From Rotaria macrura (lineage: Eukaryota; Rotifera; Eurotatoria; Philodinida; Philodinidae), in the NCBI GenBank assembly GCA_900239685.1, contig OENT01000418.1:55606-119605 (forward strand): 64,000 nucleotides of DNA. The letters are read 5' to 3'. Under the pieces are notes generated by a model. The model ran no database searches. It was not told the DNA's origin and saw only the letters and a list, made by a program, of their open reading frames with translations. Position 1 is the first letter of the stretch; every line of letters begins with the position of its first letter. Shown here piece after piece: positions 26,732 through 38,372 of this stretch. A program made the position numbers and the translations under genes.

Positions 26732-28450
26732 TCATTGATACGATTTAAGTGCTTTTTCTAAAACCATAGCCATGCCAATAGCCTTTTCTTCTTCTAATCT
26801 TCTACAAATAACTTGTAAACCTACGACACAATTTTCAAAAACTTCTGGATTCGTGTATACGTCTCTAGCTGCTTGATCTAATTCACTTGCTATTGGCATA
26901 TTACGATATTCATCAGTTACGTGATCCAATTGTAAATCGACTCGAGTAATGGGAAGAATAACAGAACTTAATTGAAGTAAATTGGCAATACCTGTATATC
27001 CAATACCAAGTCGATATTCGTGTGGATAAGCAGGCAATCCACAAATAGGTGACACAATCCCGTCGACAGGTCGACCTGTCACAGTTATTACTTTGGTTTT
27101 ATTCCACCGTTCAAGATAGTTGATTGCATAATTTGTTCGAGCTCGATTCAATTGCCAATTTTCATAAACGCTTATCTCAGTTTCGGCTGTTCCAATAAAA
27201 GCACCAGTGACAAGGGGTTCTCCACTTAAATCAAGTGCTTTTTGTACATCTTTTCCACCATCAGCTTGAAACATTTTAATTAACATATCGACGCCCTATT
27301 TAAGAAAAAAAAACTATTCGATCATAAATACTAATAATATTTTGAAATTTACTTCTGCATAATCCATTGTGTCCCATTCAATAATTTGATGACCAGCCTT
27401 TTCCAGAGCTTGAATAGCCATGTTCATAGCTCTTTGAACAGGTGGAGAAAGATGAACTTTTTGATCGAATCTTATAACACCGAAACATAATTGATTCTTT
27501 TGTCCCTCTTGAAATAGATCTTCTCTCCATGGAATATTATGAACTTTTGGATCGATTAACCATGGCTTTGTATCAAGTACTGTTTTAAGAAATAGACGAA
27601 TATTTTCAAGAGATCTCGTCAGAGGCCCAACAACACTTGGAACAGATTCTTGTCCTTCGAATGAATTTCTCGATCGACCATAAGGAATTCTTCCATCGGA
27701 TGGTTTTAATCCATATATGCCATTGACAGCTGATGGAAATCGAATACTACCACCAATATCTGTCCCTAATCCACAAATACTGCCTTTCATTGCCACTAAA
27801 CTTCCTTCACCGCCAGAACTTCCACCACAGCTAAATTCTCGATTTAACGGATTTAATGTTCGACCTAACAGATGACTACGAGCCTCACCCAGCATCACTG
27901 TTTGCGGCAGAGTTGTTTTGACATATACGACAGCTCCGAGAGAAAGAACTGCATCGACAATAATTGAATTATATTCTGCAGTATTTCCCAAATAGCCAAT
28001 ATAGGCCATGGCTGTTTCAACACCTTTGACATTGAATTGATCTTTAAAACTAATCGGTACACCATGAAGTGGTCCTATTGTTTTACCACCTGTTGTTTGA
28101 AAATAATCGTCAAGATAATGAGCTCGCTCAAGAGCTTGTGTAAAAAATATTTCCGCTAGACAATTGATCAATTGATGAGCAATAGATGCTCGCTTGCAAA
28201 AAGCTTCAGTTACTTGTACTGCAGTATATTTTCCATTGGCAATGCGATCTGCAAGTTCGTCGATATTATCGATTTCTGTAATTTCAAGATCAATTTGTGA
28301 AAGTATTCCACATTGAGATGGAACTAAAGTTGAATTCTTTGGAGGATTTTTCAGAATTGCATCAGGTAATCTCCATTCTTGTGGAATTAAATTGTAAAGA
28401 GATGCTCGTTTTTCAGCAGCTTTTACTTCCCAAGCTTCTAACGAAGACAT
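26732..28450 (-). CDS. Amidase signature family enzyme, fungal acetamidase-like
   Basis: Exons 27353-28450 and 26732-27295 (minus) are joined at phase 0 across a 57-bp intron, giving 553 residues, the usual size for fungal general amidases. The start is the first ATG in frame (28448-28450). A good acceptor (TTTTAG) just upstream suggests a 5' UTR intron. The amidase signature is intact: lysine in PISFKDQFN (about residue 136), GGSSGGEGSLVAM holding the bridging serine (about 211-212), and GTDIGGSIRFPS holding the nucleophile (about 235), the Ser-Ser-Lys triad. The enzyme hydrolyses amides to acid and ammonia; the substrate is unknown. The N-terminal block WEVKAAEKRASLYNLIPQEW and the motif GRTLNPLN look much like fungal enzymes rather than animal fatty-acid amide hydrolases, and there is no N-terminal membrane segment. 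Capture from a fungus is plausible but needs a tree. Confidence 0.9.
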
Positions 28451-29876
28451 GGCAATGACGGGCAATCTTATCTAAAATGAAAGAAAACTAAAAAAAGCCT
28501 TCAATACTTCTATTGAAATCGAATATATCTATTTACCTTCGACTTTAAAGGTCATTCTATAGAACCAATTAAAAAGTACCATTTTTTATGGCAGTTTTTT
28601 TTTCACTAAACCGATCAAAATTCAATGATGAAAATACTGCGCTAACAGTTTAAAATATTTGAATGAATAGAAACATTGAAAAAAAATCCTTATCGTCGTC
28701 ATGAAAAACCGAATCATAGTAAAAGAATGTTGATGTTTCATCACGAAAACGGATCTCCTTTCATTCAAGCACAGGATATAAATATAAACTCATGTGATAA
28801 GTTAAGCATCTTTCGTTTATTTAACAATAGTTAAGAATTAAAATTGATGTCTCACTTATAAACTGCAAGTTCTTACTATTCTGTTTACACTGATAAGTAA
28901 GGTATAGATGCATGATAATGTGTTTTTTTTCTTTTTTTCTCTATTGGCACTTAGACATGTTTAGAAAAATAGACTTACAAATACAAGTGTTTCATTTTTG
29001 TAAGCCGAAAGGATTTCGAAGATGACAAATTTCTTTCATAAAAATTAGTTTGATATCAACCTAGCTACATAGTAGAGACTATTGAATATCTGCACAAGTG
29101 CATGCATGTTCTACTAACTCAATTAGACATGAACAATAGTTTATTCGATGTCAATGAGAATCATAAACTTACTGTTACATCGATATTATTTAACAAAGCA
29201 AAGTATCAATAGCCATGTTTTTACCGTTCGAAATACTCGTACTAACAACATCATAATGACTTCAGTATAAGTTGCAACCATCATTAACAAACATAGTAGT
29301 TATTAGGAGAGAGAAAGTTATTTTTAAATTCATACTCTTCGTACAGACCGAATGCATTGTGAGAGTTGAGGAATATGTTGTTATAAGACTTTATTATATA
29401 TATGTGGCTCATAATCTAGACGATAGATAGTTTTCACTAACACTTATCTATTCTCTCGTTGTTGAAACTTTTATCAGTCATATTGAAGCCTTTCTTTTTC
29501 GCGTATTTCTCACGAAGATAATGATTCTGAAAATAATTTTCTTTTCTAAATTCATTCTTGTTCGATTCTATAGTTTAGACATTAGGACACTAATTCTTAT
29601 TCAAGCACGAACTACTCTGTATGCAACATCAACATATTTTCTATGCATAAAAATTCAACTAGCGTTTTCAGGCTATGAAATAAACTCTGTCGACTTAATA
29701 TTCCACAAACATATTCAATCACTTACGTATTTCTTTCTCTGTATTGAACAGTGTGGTCGTGCAGATGAAAGTCATTTTAATGGCGTTGTCGCATACGTGT
29801 AACGGGAACAAATTACACTATTGGACGAATGAATAATCGAAACTAGAATCAAATGCTATGAAATCAATCATTAAGA
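28451..29876. other. Region upstream of the amidase gene
   Basis: A probable 5' UTR intron of the amidase lies at about 28478-28540 (acceptor TTTTAG, donor GTAAAT). Otherwise AT-rich; a 93-codon frame at 29521-29802 is unsupported. Confidence 0.4.
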
Positions 29877-30615
29877 GGTACTAACAAATGACCGAAGTGA
29901 AACCGAAGACCGAAGAGACCGAAAAATCTGATTGCTCGTTCATGCAATATGTATAACTGTGCATATTTATCTTATAGGAGATGGTGCTTCTGCATTGTAC
30001 TTGTCTTGTGGATAGAATAATATATAGAGCTGAATAACAATGACGATAGTACCTAAATTAATATATAGATTAATTTTTCTAAAATCGTAATGTAAATCAG
30101 CTCGCAATAGATAGGAAAATATCTTGCTTTAGATAACTCGACCTATCCTCTGACTATAGTCAGTCATTGAGTAATAGATCAGAAAATTTGATTTCAAATT
30201 CGGGAAATAGAATTGATATTAATAAAAATGAACACTTAATATATTTCATAAATTTAGAATCTTTGCCTCGATCGATTTTGCAATTAATTATTATAAAATA
30301 TTTATTGCATTTTTTTTGGAAAATCAACGATAAAATATGGATTCAGAACTAAGGTTGTGAAGCATTAACTAGTGGCGTAACCAGAGGGTGGTTAGGGGGA
30401 GCTCAGCCCCCTCTAAAGAAGTCTTTGCCTCCCCCCCCCCACGAAATATAAACTCCTGTGAAAAACAATGTTTAGCCACCCCTACGATCGTTTCATTCAA
30501 TGGCTGAGCCCCCCCCCCCCAACATTTTTGTCTGGGTTACGCCACTACCATTAACAAATGTCCAATCAGATTTTTCGGCCACTTCGGTTTCACTTCGGCC
30601 ATTTATTATTACCCG
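29877..30615. mobile_element. TIR element with 9-bp duplication, hosting a nested element
   Basis: The left end reads GGTACTAACAAATGACCGAAG. The right end, on the other strand, reads GGGTAATAATAAATGGCCGAAG, and both continue with GTGAAACCGAAG and CCGAAAAATCTGATTG, so the arms are about 55 bp. TCATTAAGA flanks it at 29868-29876 and 30616-30624, a perfect 9-bp target duplication, suggesting a Mutator-type non-autonomous element. The internal open frame at 30167-30352 has no recognisable transposase feature. Confidence 0.75.
30370..30548. mobile_element. Nested MITE with G-run/C-run core
   Basis: Terminal inverted repeats TAGTGGCGTAACCAGA (30370-30385) and TCTGGGTTACGCCACTA (30531-30547). CATTAAC flanks it at 30363-30369 and 30549-30555, a 7-bp target duplication. 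The interior has GGGGGAGCTCAGCCCCC and two long C-runs. It sits just inside the right arm of the larger element, so it inserted later. Confidence 0.8.
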
Positions 30616-31102
30616 TCATTAAGATATTTATATGAATTCATCGTATGCCACCACAAACCACAATAATGTCTATCAACTTGGTAACCTTGAAAACAAAAGC
30701 TACATATATGTAAAATTAAATTGCACGAGCCATTCTTTATAGATAATTTGATGATTATTTAACGAATACAATCATCCATAATATTCTTGCAACGTTGAAA
30801 GATCAAATGCTATACTACGGACTACTTTTCCCATGATGCCTAGTGGAGCAGCTAATTTGCTTGCGCTATGATAATAAATTTAAAATAGCTCATTGTATAC
30901 TTTTACTTTTTCATTGGATATGTTATCTTTAGATTTTTTTTAAATTCAACGAAACCGAGAGCATCTTCATAGACATAGGATCAAGTGCAAAATATTCCAT
31001 TAAATAAGGAGAAGAAAAAAAGAAAACAAAAGTTCGATTTGAAATGAATGCTTTTTGTTCGATCGATTTTAATTGAACGAAAGATAATCAAGCCGTTGAC
31101 AT
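30616..31102. other. Intergenic region, probable 3' flank of the DnaJ gene
   Basis: AT-rich. No feature recognised. Confidence 0.4.
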
Positions 31103-34100
31103 TTATTGAGATCGACATGTTTGAACACCATGATGTGTACCTTCATCATCAGAATCTCCACCATCATATGCTTCACGTCGTTGGCCATGTTTACTATCAT
31201 GTGCTGATTTAGTCGTATGAAAATCAATCATCGATACTTCTTCAACATGTTCGCCTTGAGGAATATCAACATGTGGTCGTTTTGGTAAAATCATTTCAAG
31301 TTGCTAGAATAGAAATCCATTGTATTTATTCAGTTAAAACTTTTGAAAGAAAAACACAATCTATCAAACCTTTAGTTGCGCTTCATTAAGAGATTTTTCT
31401 AATGGAAATTCGACATCGAATTGAATAATTAAATCTCCAGTATCATGGGTTCTCATATTTAACATGCCTTGTCCTTTGACGCATCGGTATGTATCTAGAA
31501 AAAATTAAATTCTTTCTATCAATACAAACAAGAAAATCGAACTTTACCCGGTGCAATGGGATCGTTTGGTGGATGTTGTATGACAATTTTCCTTCCATCT
31601 AAATGTGTAATAACTATTTGAAAGCCACATAATGATTCGACTAAATTAATTTTATGTTTCATAATAAGATTATCGCCACTACGTTCAAATACTGCGTGTG
31701 GCTCTTGTTGTAAGACAATAATAACATCTCCCGGCTCCACATTCGGTGCTTGATCACTTTCACCTGGAAAACGAAGTTGTTGCTCATGTTTACTACCTAG
31801 ATAAAAGAAATAATCAATGGGATAATAGAGTTCAATTTCTCAGTTATTGTTTGTTTTACCAGGTGATATAACGATTTCAAGTTGTTTTTTTTCGTCGATG
31901 GTTTTTCTTCCATTACATGTTTTGCAACGATCACGTTCATTTATGATTTCACCTTCACCATTACATTCTTTGCAAACTTGTTGCATTCTTTGAATCATGC
32001 CTGGCCCTATTTGTCGTGTTATAAATTGGATGCCTTGACCACGACACGCTGAACACGATTGTTTGGCTCCTTCACGTCCACCATTACTAAACATAATTTG
32101 TTATTCATCGAAAAGTAATTCATATCGAATTTGTTGTTCATGTTTTATTATCTTACCCATTACATGCTTTACAAATAATTTTACGAGATATTTCAAGTTT
32201 ACGAGTGTCTCCTTTGTATAATTGTTCGAGTGTAACTCTATTCAATACATCAGGTTTACATTGAAATCGAAAGATAATTATTTACTTGAGTGGATGAGCT
32301 ACATCATCACCTTTGCGTCGTCGAGTACGACCACCACGTCCACCCATTTGACCACCAAACAATCCACCGAATCCACCAAAACCTTCGAATGGATCGTTAT
32401 GGCCGAAAAATTGTCCAAGAATATCAGCCATGCTGCCTAAAGAAAATACGAAACACAAAATATAAATTGATTTTTTCAGAACAGACCGTCATTCAATAGT
32501 AACGAAAACAGTTCTTCTAGGAATGTTTTGATGGTTATCATTATTTTTACAAGAATGCGTTTCAGCAATTACATCCTATTCAGTGTTACACCTTAGAGAA
32601 CAATGAATTTGAACTATTCTCTATACGATATCTGACGGGAAAATATCATTAGTTTTATGTTAAAAACTGATAACTTGAGTTCTAAGAAAAAGTATTAGGG
32701 TGTTCTTTGCCCCATCTCTAGAAAATAGAAACCAAACATAGGTCGAATACGTTCAAACTCTATGCAATTTTCAAGACATGATGAGACTGAAGTGCGGGAA
32801 CTTTTTCACCGTACACATTGAAATTTGAGAGAGAGAGAGAGATTCGCCAAATGCGAGGAAAAAAAAGATTTCATTCGACTAATTAACCGTCTCTGTTCAG
32901 ACTTCTTGAATAGATCTTTTTTCGTTTTTTATTTGCAATCGTATATTAAAATTCAGAATTTTTCGAAGTCCTTTACTTATAGGCATTCCATTTTATTGAA
33001 GGAGTCGGGACTTGTTATGAATTATCCAATATCCTGAATGCATTCGATCAATTATTAGCAAATCACTCTGGATGGCAATATTGTGTATAGGAAGGATCAT
33101 TCAGTTGTGTACTTTGCTCGAGTTCTATAGTAACTGATTTGTCCACGAGTTGCGTTTTCAACGAAGCAAAGCAACTGACGATGCTGTTAGTCGGATAAAT
33201 ATCGTTTCGACCACGGATCTACGCTCTCGTATGGGGAAGGTTTAAAGTTGAAAAGCGAGGTAGACTGTGCCGAAAATCGGAAGTGTGCTATCAACAGATT
33301 ATCAAACTTGTTGGAAACTATAAGAGGAGTGATATAAACTCAGATTTTCTCCCGATGCATGTTGAAATTAAAATCTTCGGAGGAATTTCATCCAAAAGTT
33401 GCAGGTTTTTTCACGTTTTTACATTGCGTTTTTGTCTGAAAAATAGTCGGAAGTTTTGATGAGATTTTATTGTAAGAATAAACATAGCATACTGAATAGA
33501 TAAGACTGTTTGTGTGCACTCATGTGTCAGAAAAAAGACCAGTTTTATCTTTACAGTTTGAAATGTTACGTTACGAAACCTTCCTCTGCACAAATTAAAG
33601 AAAATTTGAAATTCCGTAACAAAATGAAATTCCGTAACGAGCGATCTATTAAGCTTTTTTATTTGATGCAGCAGAATTGGATCAGAAGCGACCTGATTTT
33701 CTAGCAAGTTGTGAGAAGCTGAACAACTTTTAAATGCAATCTTCATTTGAATTCTTGGTTCTATCATATAAAAGCGATTTACTCCTAGTCACCCTAGAAA
33801 AATTTAAATTTTTTTTCGAAATTCCGTAACAGTTACTATTTTTGGGATAACTTTGTGGCAGTTGAAGAAAAATCGATGAAATTTTTACTGGTGATAGATC
33901 TCAACAAGTTCTATTGGTAATAACAATTTCTGAAAGTTTTCATGTATTACAAAGAAGTTACAAAGACTACAATCTCAAAAAATGAAATTCCGTAACGCTT
34001 GGCAGTGCCGATAGGTGTGGAGATATCTTTGAAATGAGGGCAACCTACTGATTCTTTGCTTTGATCAACTCCCGTCATTACCTCTTGGTATATTTCCAGC

Positions 34101-34705
34101 TCATGTCTCTTCGCGACTGCCAATCTTGAGGTAGACAAATTTTTTATGAATTAAAATTTCTAAAACTGTGCTCAGCATAATGAAAAAGCTTACGCATCAT
34201 AAACTATAGATGGACACAGTAAAGTCGATATTAAAATACGTAATGTGCGACCGTGAAAACGTAAGTACACTTTTCGTATGTTGAAAAAAGTTCATTCTGA
34301 TGTCATCGATCACATTCAATACATTCTAATCAAATACAAACCTCCGCCACCGCCACCACCACCTTCTTTGAGACCATCGAGACCATACATGCTATTTATT
34401 TTTTAAAAAAAGTAGCGAATGTTACAGTCATTTGTTTGTTTATTCAAAAGATATGTCTTACTCGTAAACCTGTCGTTTACTCTCATCCGTTAAAACTTGA
34501 TATGCAAATGAAATTTCTTTAAATTTTTCAGCTGATGCAGGATTTTTATCTGGATGATGCGTTTTAGCAAGCTTATGGTATGCCTATCGAAAGTAAAATT
34601 AACAATAACTTCATACTGTATTCTTGATTTACGAACTTTTTTTATTTCTTGGTCACTTGCAGTACGTGAAACGCCAAGTATATCATACAGTTTACTGTCA
34701 GGCAT
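31103..34705 (-). CDS. DNAJA-like: Type I Hsp40 co-chaperone (DnaJ subfamily A)
   Basis: Nine exons (minus): 34637-34705, 34462-34583, 34391-34342 (read downward), 32286-32436, 32157-32237, 31860-32086, 31548-31796, 31370-31494 and 31103-31303. They total 1275 bases, or 424 residues, close to animal DNAJA1/2 (about 400-410). The J domain ([18 protein letters not shown], then [15 protein letters not shown]) keeps HPD, which stimulates Hsp70 ATPase. A G/F linker follows ([24 protein letters not shown]). Four zinc-finger repeats follow: [24 protein letters not shown] and CKTCNGRK. After these come the substrate-binding barrels and an acidic tail (GGDSDDEG) ending TCRSQ. CRSQ fits a CaaX prenylation box, as in DNAJA proteins, which helps attach them to membranes. 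The first donor is the unusual GTTCGT. Intron 3 (32437-34341) is about 1.9 kb, while the others run about 45-170 bp. The role is folding and delivery of clients to Hsc70 in cytosol and nucleus. Confidence 0.93.
33608..33996. repeat. Four copies of GAAATTCCGTAAC inside DnaJ intron 3
   Basis: Exact copies at 33608-33620, 33626-33638, 33818-33830 and 33984-33996, all in the same orientation and irregularly spaced. This is not a simple tandem array. Possible sources are a decayed element or a clustered binding motif. Confidence 0.75.
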
Positions 34706-35281
34706 GATGAATGTTTATAAAAATCTAAAAATACGATGAATAGATATATAAAGAGTACGTCTGTCGGCTTAATCTCTCGAAATAACGATTTCGTGAATGA
34801 AACTTCCGAAGGAAAAATACCATTTCGTTATATCATCCTAAAAAGGAACTTAACAGAGTGAGTCAGTAAAAATACAAATGATGCAAGCAAATAACGACAA
34901 CACAAAATAAAAGAAGAAGAAAAAGAAGCATATCCAATGAGTGTGCGACGTAAACTCAGTCGTATGTGGATGGTAGGAAGAAAAAACATATGGCATGATG
35001 GTAAAACGTGGACTAAATAATTCAATTAGTTTCGTTCTGAAAGTTCGTTTTAGACAAAATTTAATAGAAATATCGGATTGCTTTTGTGAAAAAAATTACT
35101 AAGCCTATGTCGCTACAGAGAGTGCAAAGTAAAGCTAGAATGGCACATACTCGACCAATTAAAATTGATCTACTGGTTGCTATTGCTACGAGTGATGTCT
35201 TATCATTTCACTCTTTGTATATGATGTTTTAAGTAGTAGCCATGCAGACGAGTGCATATATATATATATATATATATATAT
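34706..35281. other. Upstream region of the DnaJ gene, ending in an AT microsatellite
   Basis: Probably contains the DnaJ promoter. An (AT)n run at 35256-35281 adjoins the MITE that follows. No heat-shock element could be asserted by eye. Confidence 0.4.
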
Positions 35282-35717
35282 GTTGGGGGCAAAATTGTGA
35301 TTCCAATTTCGACTTGACAAAATTGGGAATCCTAAGTTAGGATTCATTTAGAGATAAATTCAAACAACCATTTGCTTCACTATAAGTGAAGTGGAATTGG
35401 AAAAAAAATAATTCTGTTTCTAGCCTGTGTGTCGGGATGCAATAAAAATTTACGTAGTATCATTTAATAAAAAAATGTCCCAACTGAATTCAGAAACCGT
35501 TGAAACTGATAATAATAAATTGCATTTTTATAAACAACTGGAAGGCATTATAATTTATTAGGTCGAAACTTTAGAGATAAGAGCGTAATAAAACAAAATA
35601 TTTACAATGATATAGTCAAATATTTATTATTAACCAAGGGTAAACCATAAGGAATTTATCTCTAACTGAATCTTAAGTTTGTCCAGTCGAAATTGGAATC
35701 CCAATTTCGCCCCCAAC
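35282..35717. mobile_element. MITE of about 436 bp inserted in an AT microsatellite
   Basis: The left end reads GTTGGGGGCAAAATTGTGAT and the right end is its near reverse complement (ATCCCAATTTCGCCCCCAAC). The arms continue with CCAATTTCGACTTGACAAA and further in with TTTAGAGATAAATTC. The flanks are (AT)n on both sides (35256-35281 and 35718-35740), so the element split a dinucleotide repeat and the target duplication cannot be resolved. No coding content. Confidence 0.85.
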
Positions 35718-35899
35718 ATATGCGTATATATATATATATGTATGCTGTCTTCTTTTCTAAAATTGCAATCATATCAAGTTATTGCTGTTTTTCGGTTCCT
35801 GTTGTGTTTGTTTTTTTTCAACATAACCGGAGTACAATGTGACAGCTTTCTGTAATTTAATCTGCAATCTATACCATAGTACGGTTATACTATTTTAAG

Positions 35900-36197
35900 A
35901 TGCACACCAGTATCAAACACGAGTTGATGCAACTCGACGAACTCAATGATAGTTACGGTGTGCTAGAAACACGTCAAAACAAGATATGTAGCAGCAGAAG
36001 AAATGTTGAGAAACAGGATGACTCCGACAGGTAGGGAATTTTAAGAAGCTGCGATTTTATTTTTTATAATCTATCAAGTATAGATCATCTGACTATGTAG
36101 TTGTTCATTAAACTTTTTCAGGAGATATTTGTGCGTTATGTTGACAGACTTGGTAAATAATCTTATGCCGGTATTATACGTACTCAGGAATATTTAG
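35900..36197 (+). CDS. Putative small two-exon gene, function unknown
   Basis: An ATG at 35900 opens a 131-base exon ending GACAG before GTAGGG. A 91-bp intron with a strong acceptor (AACTTTTTCAG) leads to 36122-36197, giving 68 residues ending at TAG. The peptide is charged, with a KICSSRRNVEKQDDSDRR segment and a hydrophobic end. An alternative model splices again at GTAAAT (36153) to an exon after TTTTTTAG near 36253. There is no homologue I can name. The open length is only modestly unusual for this composition, so this may be chance. Confidence 0.28.
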
Positions 36198-37361
36198 ATG
36201 ATTTATCATGTACAAATGTTAACCATCAAAGTACAGCTTTAAATGTTTTTTAGCCTTTTCAATCATGTTCGATCTGTTTTCAGAATTTTAGTTTCCGTAG
36301 TATACAACAAAATCTTCTTCTTCTTCTGCTCAAGTAGAAGACGAAGAAGAAGTAATTCGATTGTTGTTCACATCCATGTATATTTTCGATCGTTGTATGA
36401 TTCACTATGGGTACTAGCTCTTAATAAATTGTCTGCAATAGTGAATAAAAAAAATTTCAAAACAGTTTTTCTTCCGAAGTGAGATACAAAACATCATACT
36501 AAAAAGTTGAACTCATTTACTAAATTATGCTATTAAAGACTCTGAAAGCTAACTCAATTTAATGTTCTTTCCCAGACAAGATACATGAGTTTATCTTAAC
36601 TCAGGATTAGTACGAAGAAAAAAATCTTCTAGTGCATGCGTTGAACAATAGATGTGAAGTGCTTCGTGTTCAACTCAGCATTTTCTCGAAACACAGTATC
36701 CTTTTGTTGTAATCTTTTTTGAAAATTTTGTAATCATAATGAAATTTTGCATTATTTATTATGAGACAACGATAGATTCAGATTCATCCTAGTTCAATTG
36801 TTGAGTTTCATAAATTAATCGATGATATCCCCTACGTAACGTCTTCAAACACGTGAATAACAGTCTCTAGTCATGATCAGGATATTCATTAAATTTGATG
36901 AATTTCAAGATTTTATGGATGAATGGCGTATCTCATTGTCGTCCTAATTTTCACATACGAGGGAGAGAGAGATTGTGTGTAAGGGTTATGAATCTAGACA
37001 AAAACTTAGAAGTAGATATCGATGAAAAAACAATTTTTTAGTCTACCAGCTTTGCAATTCAAAGAATCTATTACATGAAGATGCTCGTTTTCAAATGTAG
37101 ACACAATTTTTCATCAACCAACGAAACATAATTTGAAATGTAATTAATAAATGCATCAATAGGCTGACAAAAAATATTACACACATGATGATTCAATGTT
37201 TAAATTACAGTTTAGTTCTACAACGAAAACATATTTAAGTATGAAACTTGTTCAACTTAATAATTCTTTGATTTTTGAACTCATCAAATCACTGAAATAT
37301 TGCTGCATTTCAAGTGAACAGACAATAAATTATTCTTTGTTTCGAAGTTTAAAGATGAAAT

Positions 37362-38372
37362 CTAAGATGATGACATAGGCATCATGCCTTCCATTGTTAA
37401 TCTTGATTCATTTTTACCATAGTTTGGTTGAATCGGTTTTATTACACTTCGCACAGGTAGAACTACGTCATCTCTTGGTACGTCCATTCTTAACTAAAAA
37501 CCAACAAAAACATAAAGAGTTAATTTTTATGCAGCGGAAAAACGAATCGTATGCTTTTACTTTCAATGAGTCTGTATCATCGTTGGAATCACCACTAGCA
37601 AACCACATATGACAAAATGTAGATATTATAAGGGATATTGTAAATAGAATACCACCAGCTACAACTAGACAAATTCCAAGTAAATTACTTCTCTCTAAAT
37701 TTGTGTTATATGCTACTGCTTGTCGATCAATAACAATAATATGAGGATTACTAGATGACAATTGAGAATCTACATCGATTCTTTTTCGTGGAAGAAAGAA
37801 ACCGATTAAAAGTAAAGAAAAGCCAACGAGAACTAAACATGAACCAATCCATAGCAATGATTTCCACCAGCGACTTGAAAACTTTGGATGGTGCGACGGT
37901 AATAAATATCTTAATGAATAAAACATTCAAATGAATAAAATTCTATGCTTGATGGGAATAGGAGTGAACATTTATTGTTTCACGTTAAAAATTCATTAGT
38001 AATTAAGTGAATCATGAAATTATTCATCAGATTAGTCATGTTCTGAATTACATTTATCTAAGTCGGCTTCTTTCGAATGATTTTCATCGAATCTTAATAA
38101 TAATAATGTTAGGAGTAGAATATCTGTACGACAAGATTGTGCACTATTATATTCATTCTACCGTAGGATCATCGATATCCAAAAACTCTATCCAATAGAA
38201 TATTTTATTCTGAGAAACTAATGCTCGTAGACTTAAACAAGGCAAAACAAGACCTGGAGACTTACTCATGTCGTAGATCTACATTTGGTTCATCATGAGA
38301 TTTTCGATCATAAAAATTGTCCAAATAAGATTTAATGCCAAACTGACGCATACATCCAGTTCCAACTTCCAT
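37362..38372 (-). CDS. NRSN-like: Neurensin-like two-pass membrane protein
   Basis: Exons (minus) 38266-38372, 37561-37909 and 37362-37493 join in frame to 195 residues, the same length as human neurensin-1 as I recall it. The first exon gives FGIKSYLDNFYDRK, matching the vertebrate N-terminal motif (GVRSYLHQFYED). The second gives RWWKSLLWIGSCLVLVGFSL and GFFLPRKR, then HIIVIDRQAVAYNTNLERSN and LLGICLVVAGGILFTISLI. That is two transmembrane helices separated by the conserved VVDxxAVxFN-type loop. The third exon gives VVLPVRSVIKPIQP, similar to the vertebrate tail. Neurensins are vesicle proteins of neurons linked to neurite growth and vesicle transport. The role here is inferred from homology only. 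Introns are 67 and 356 bp. Confidence 0.88.
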
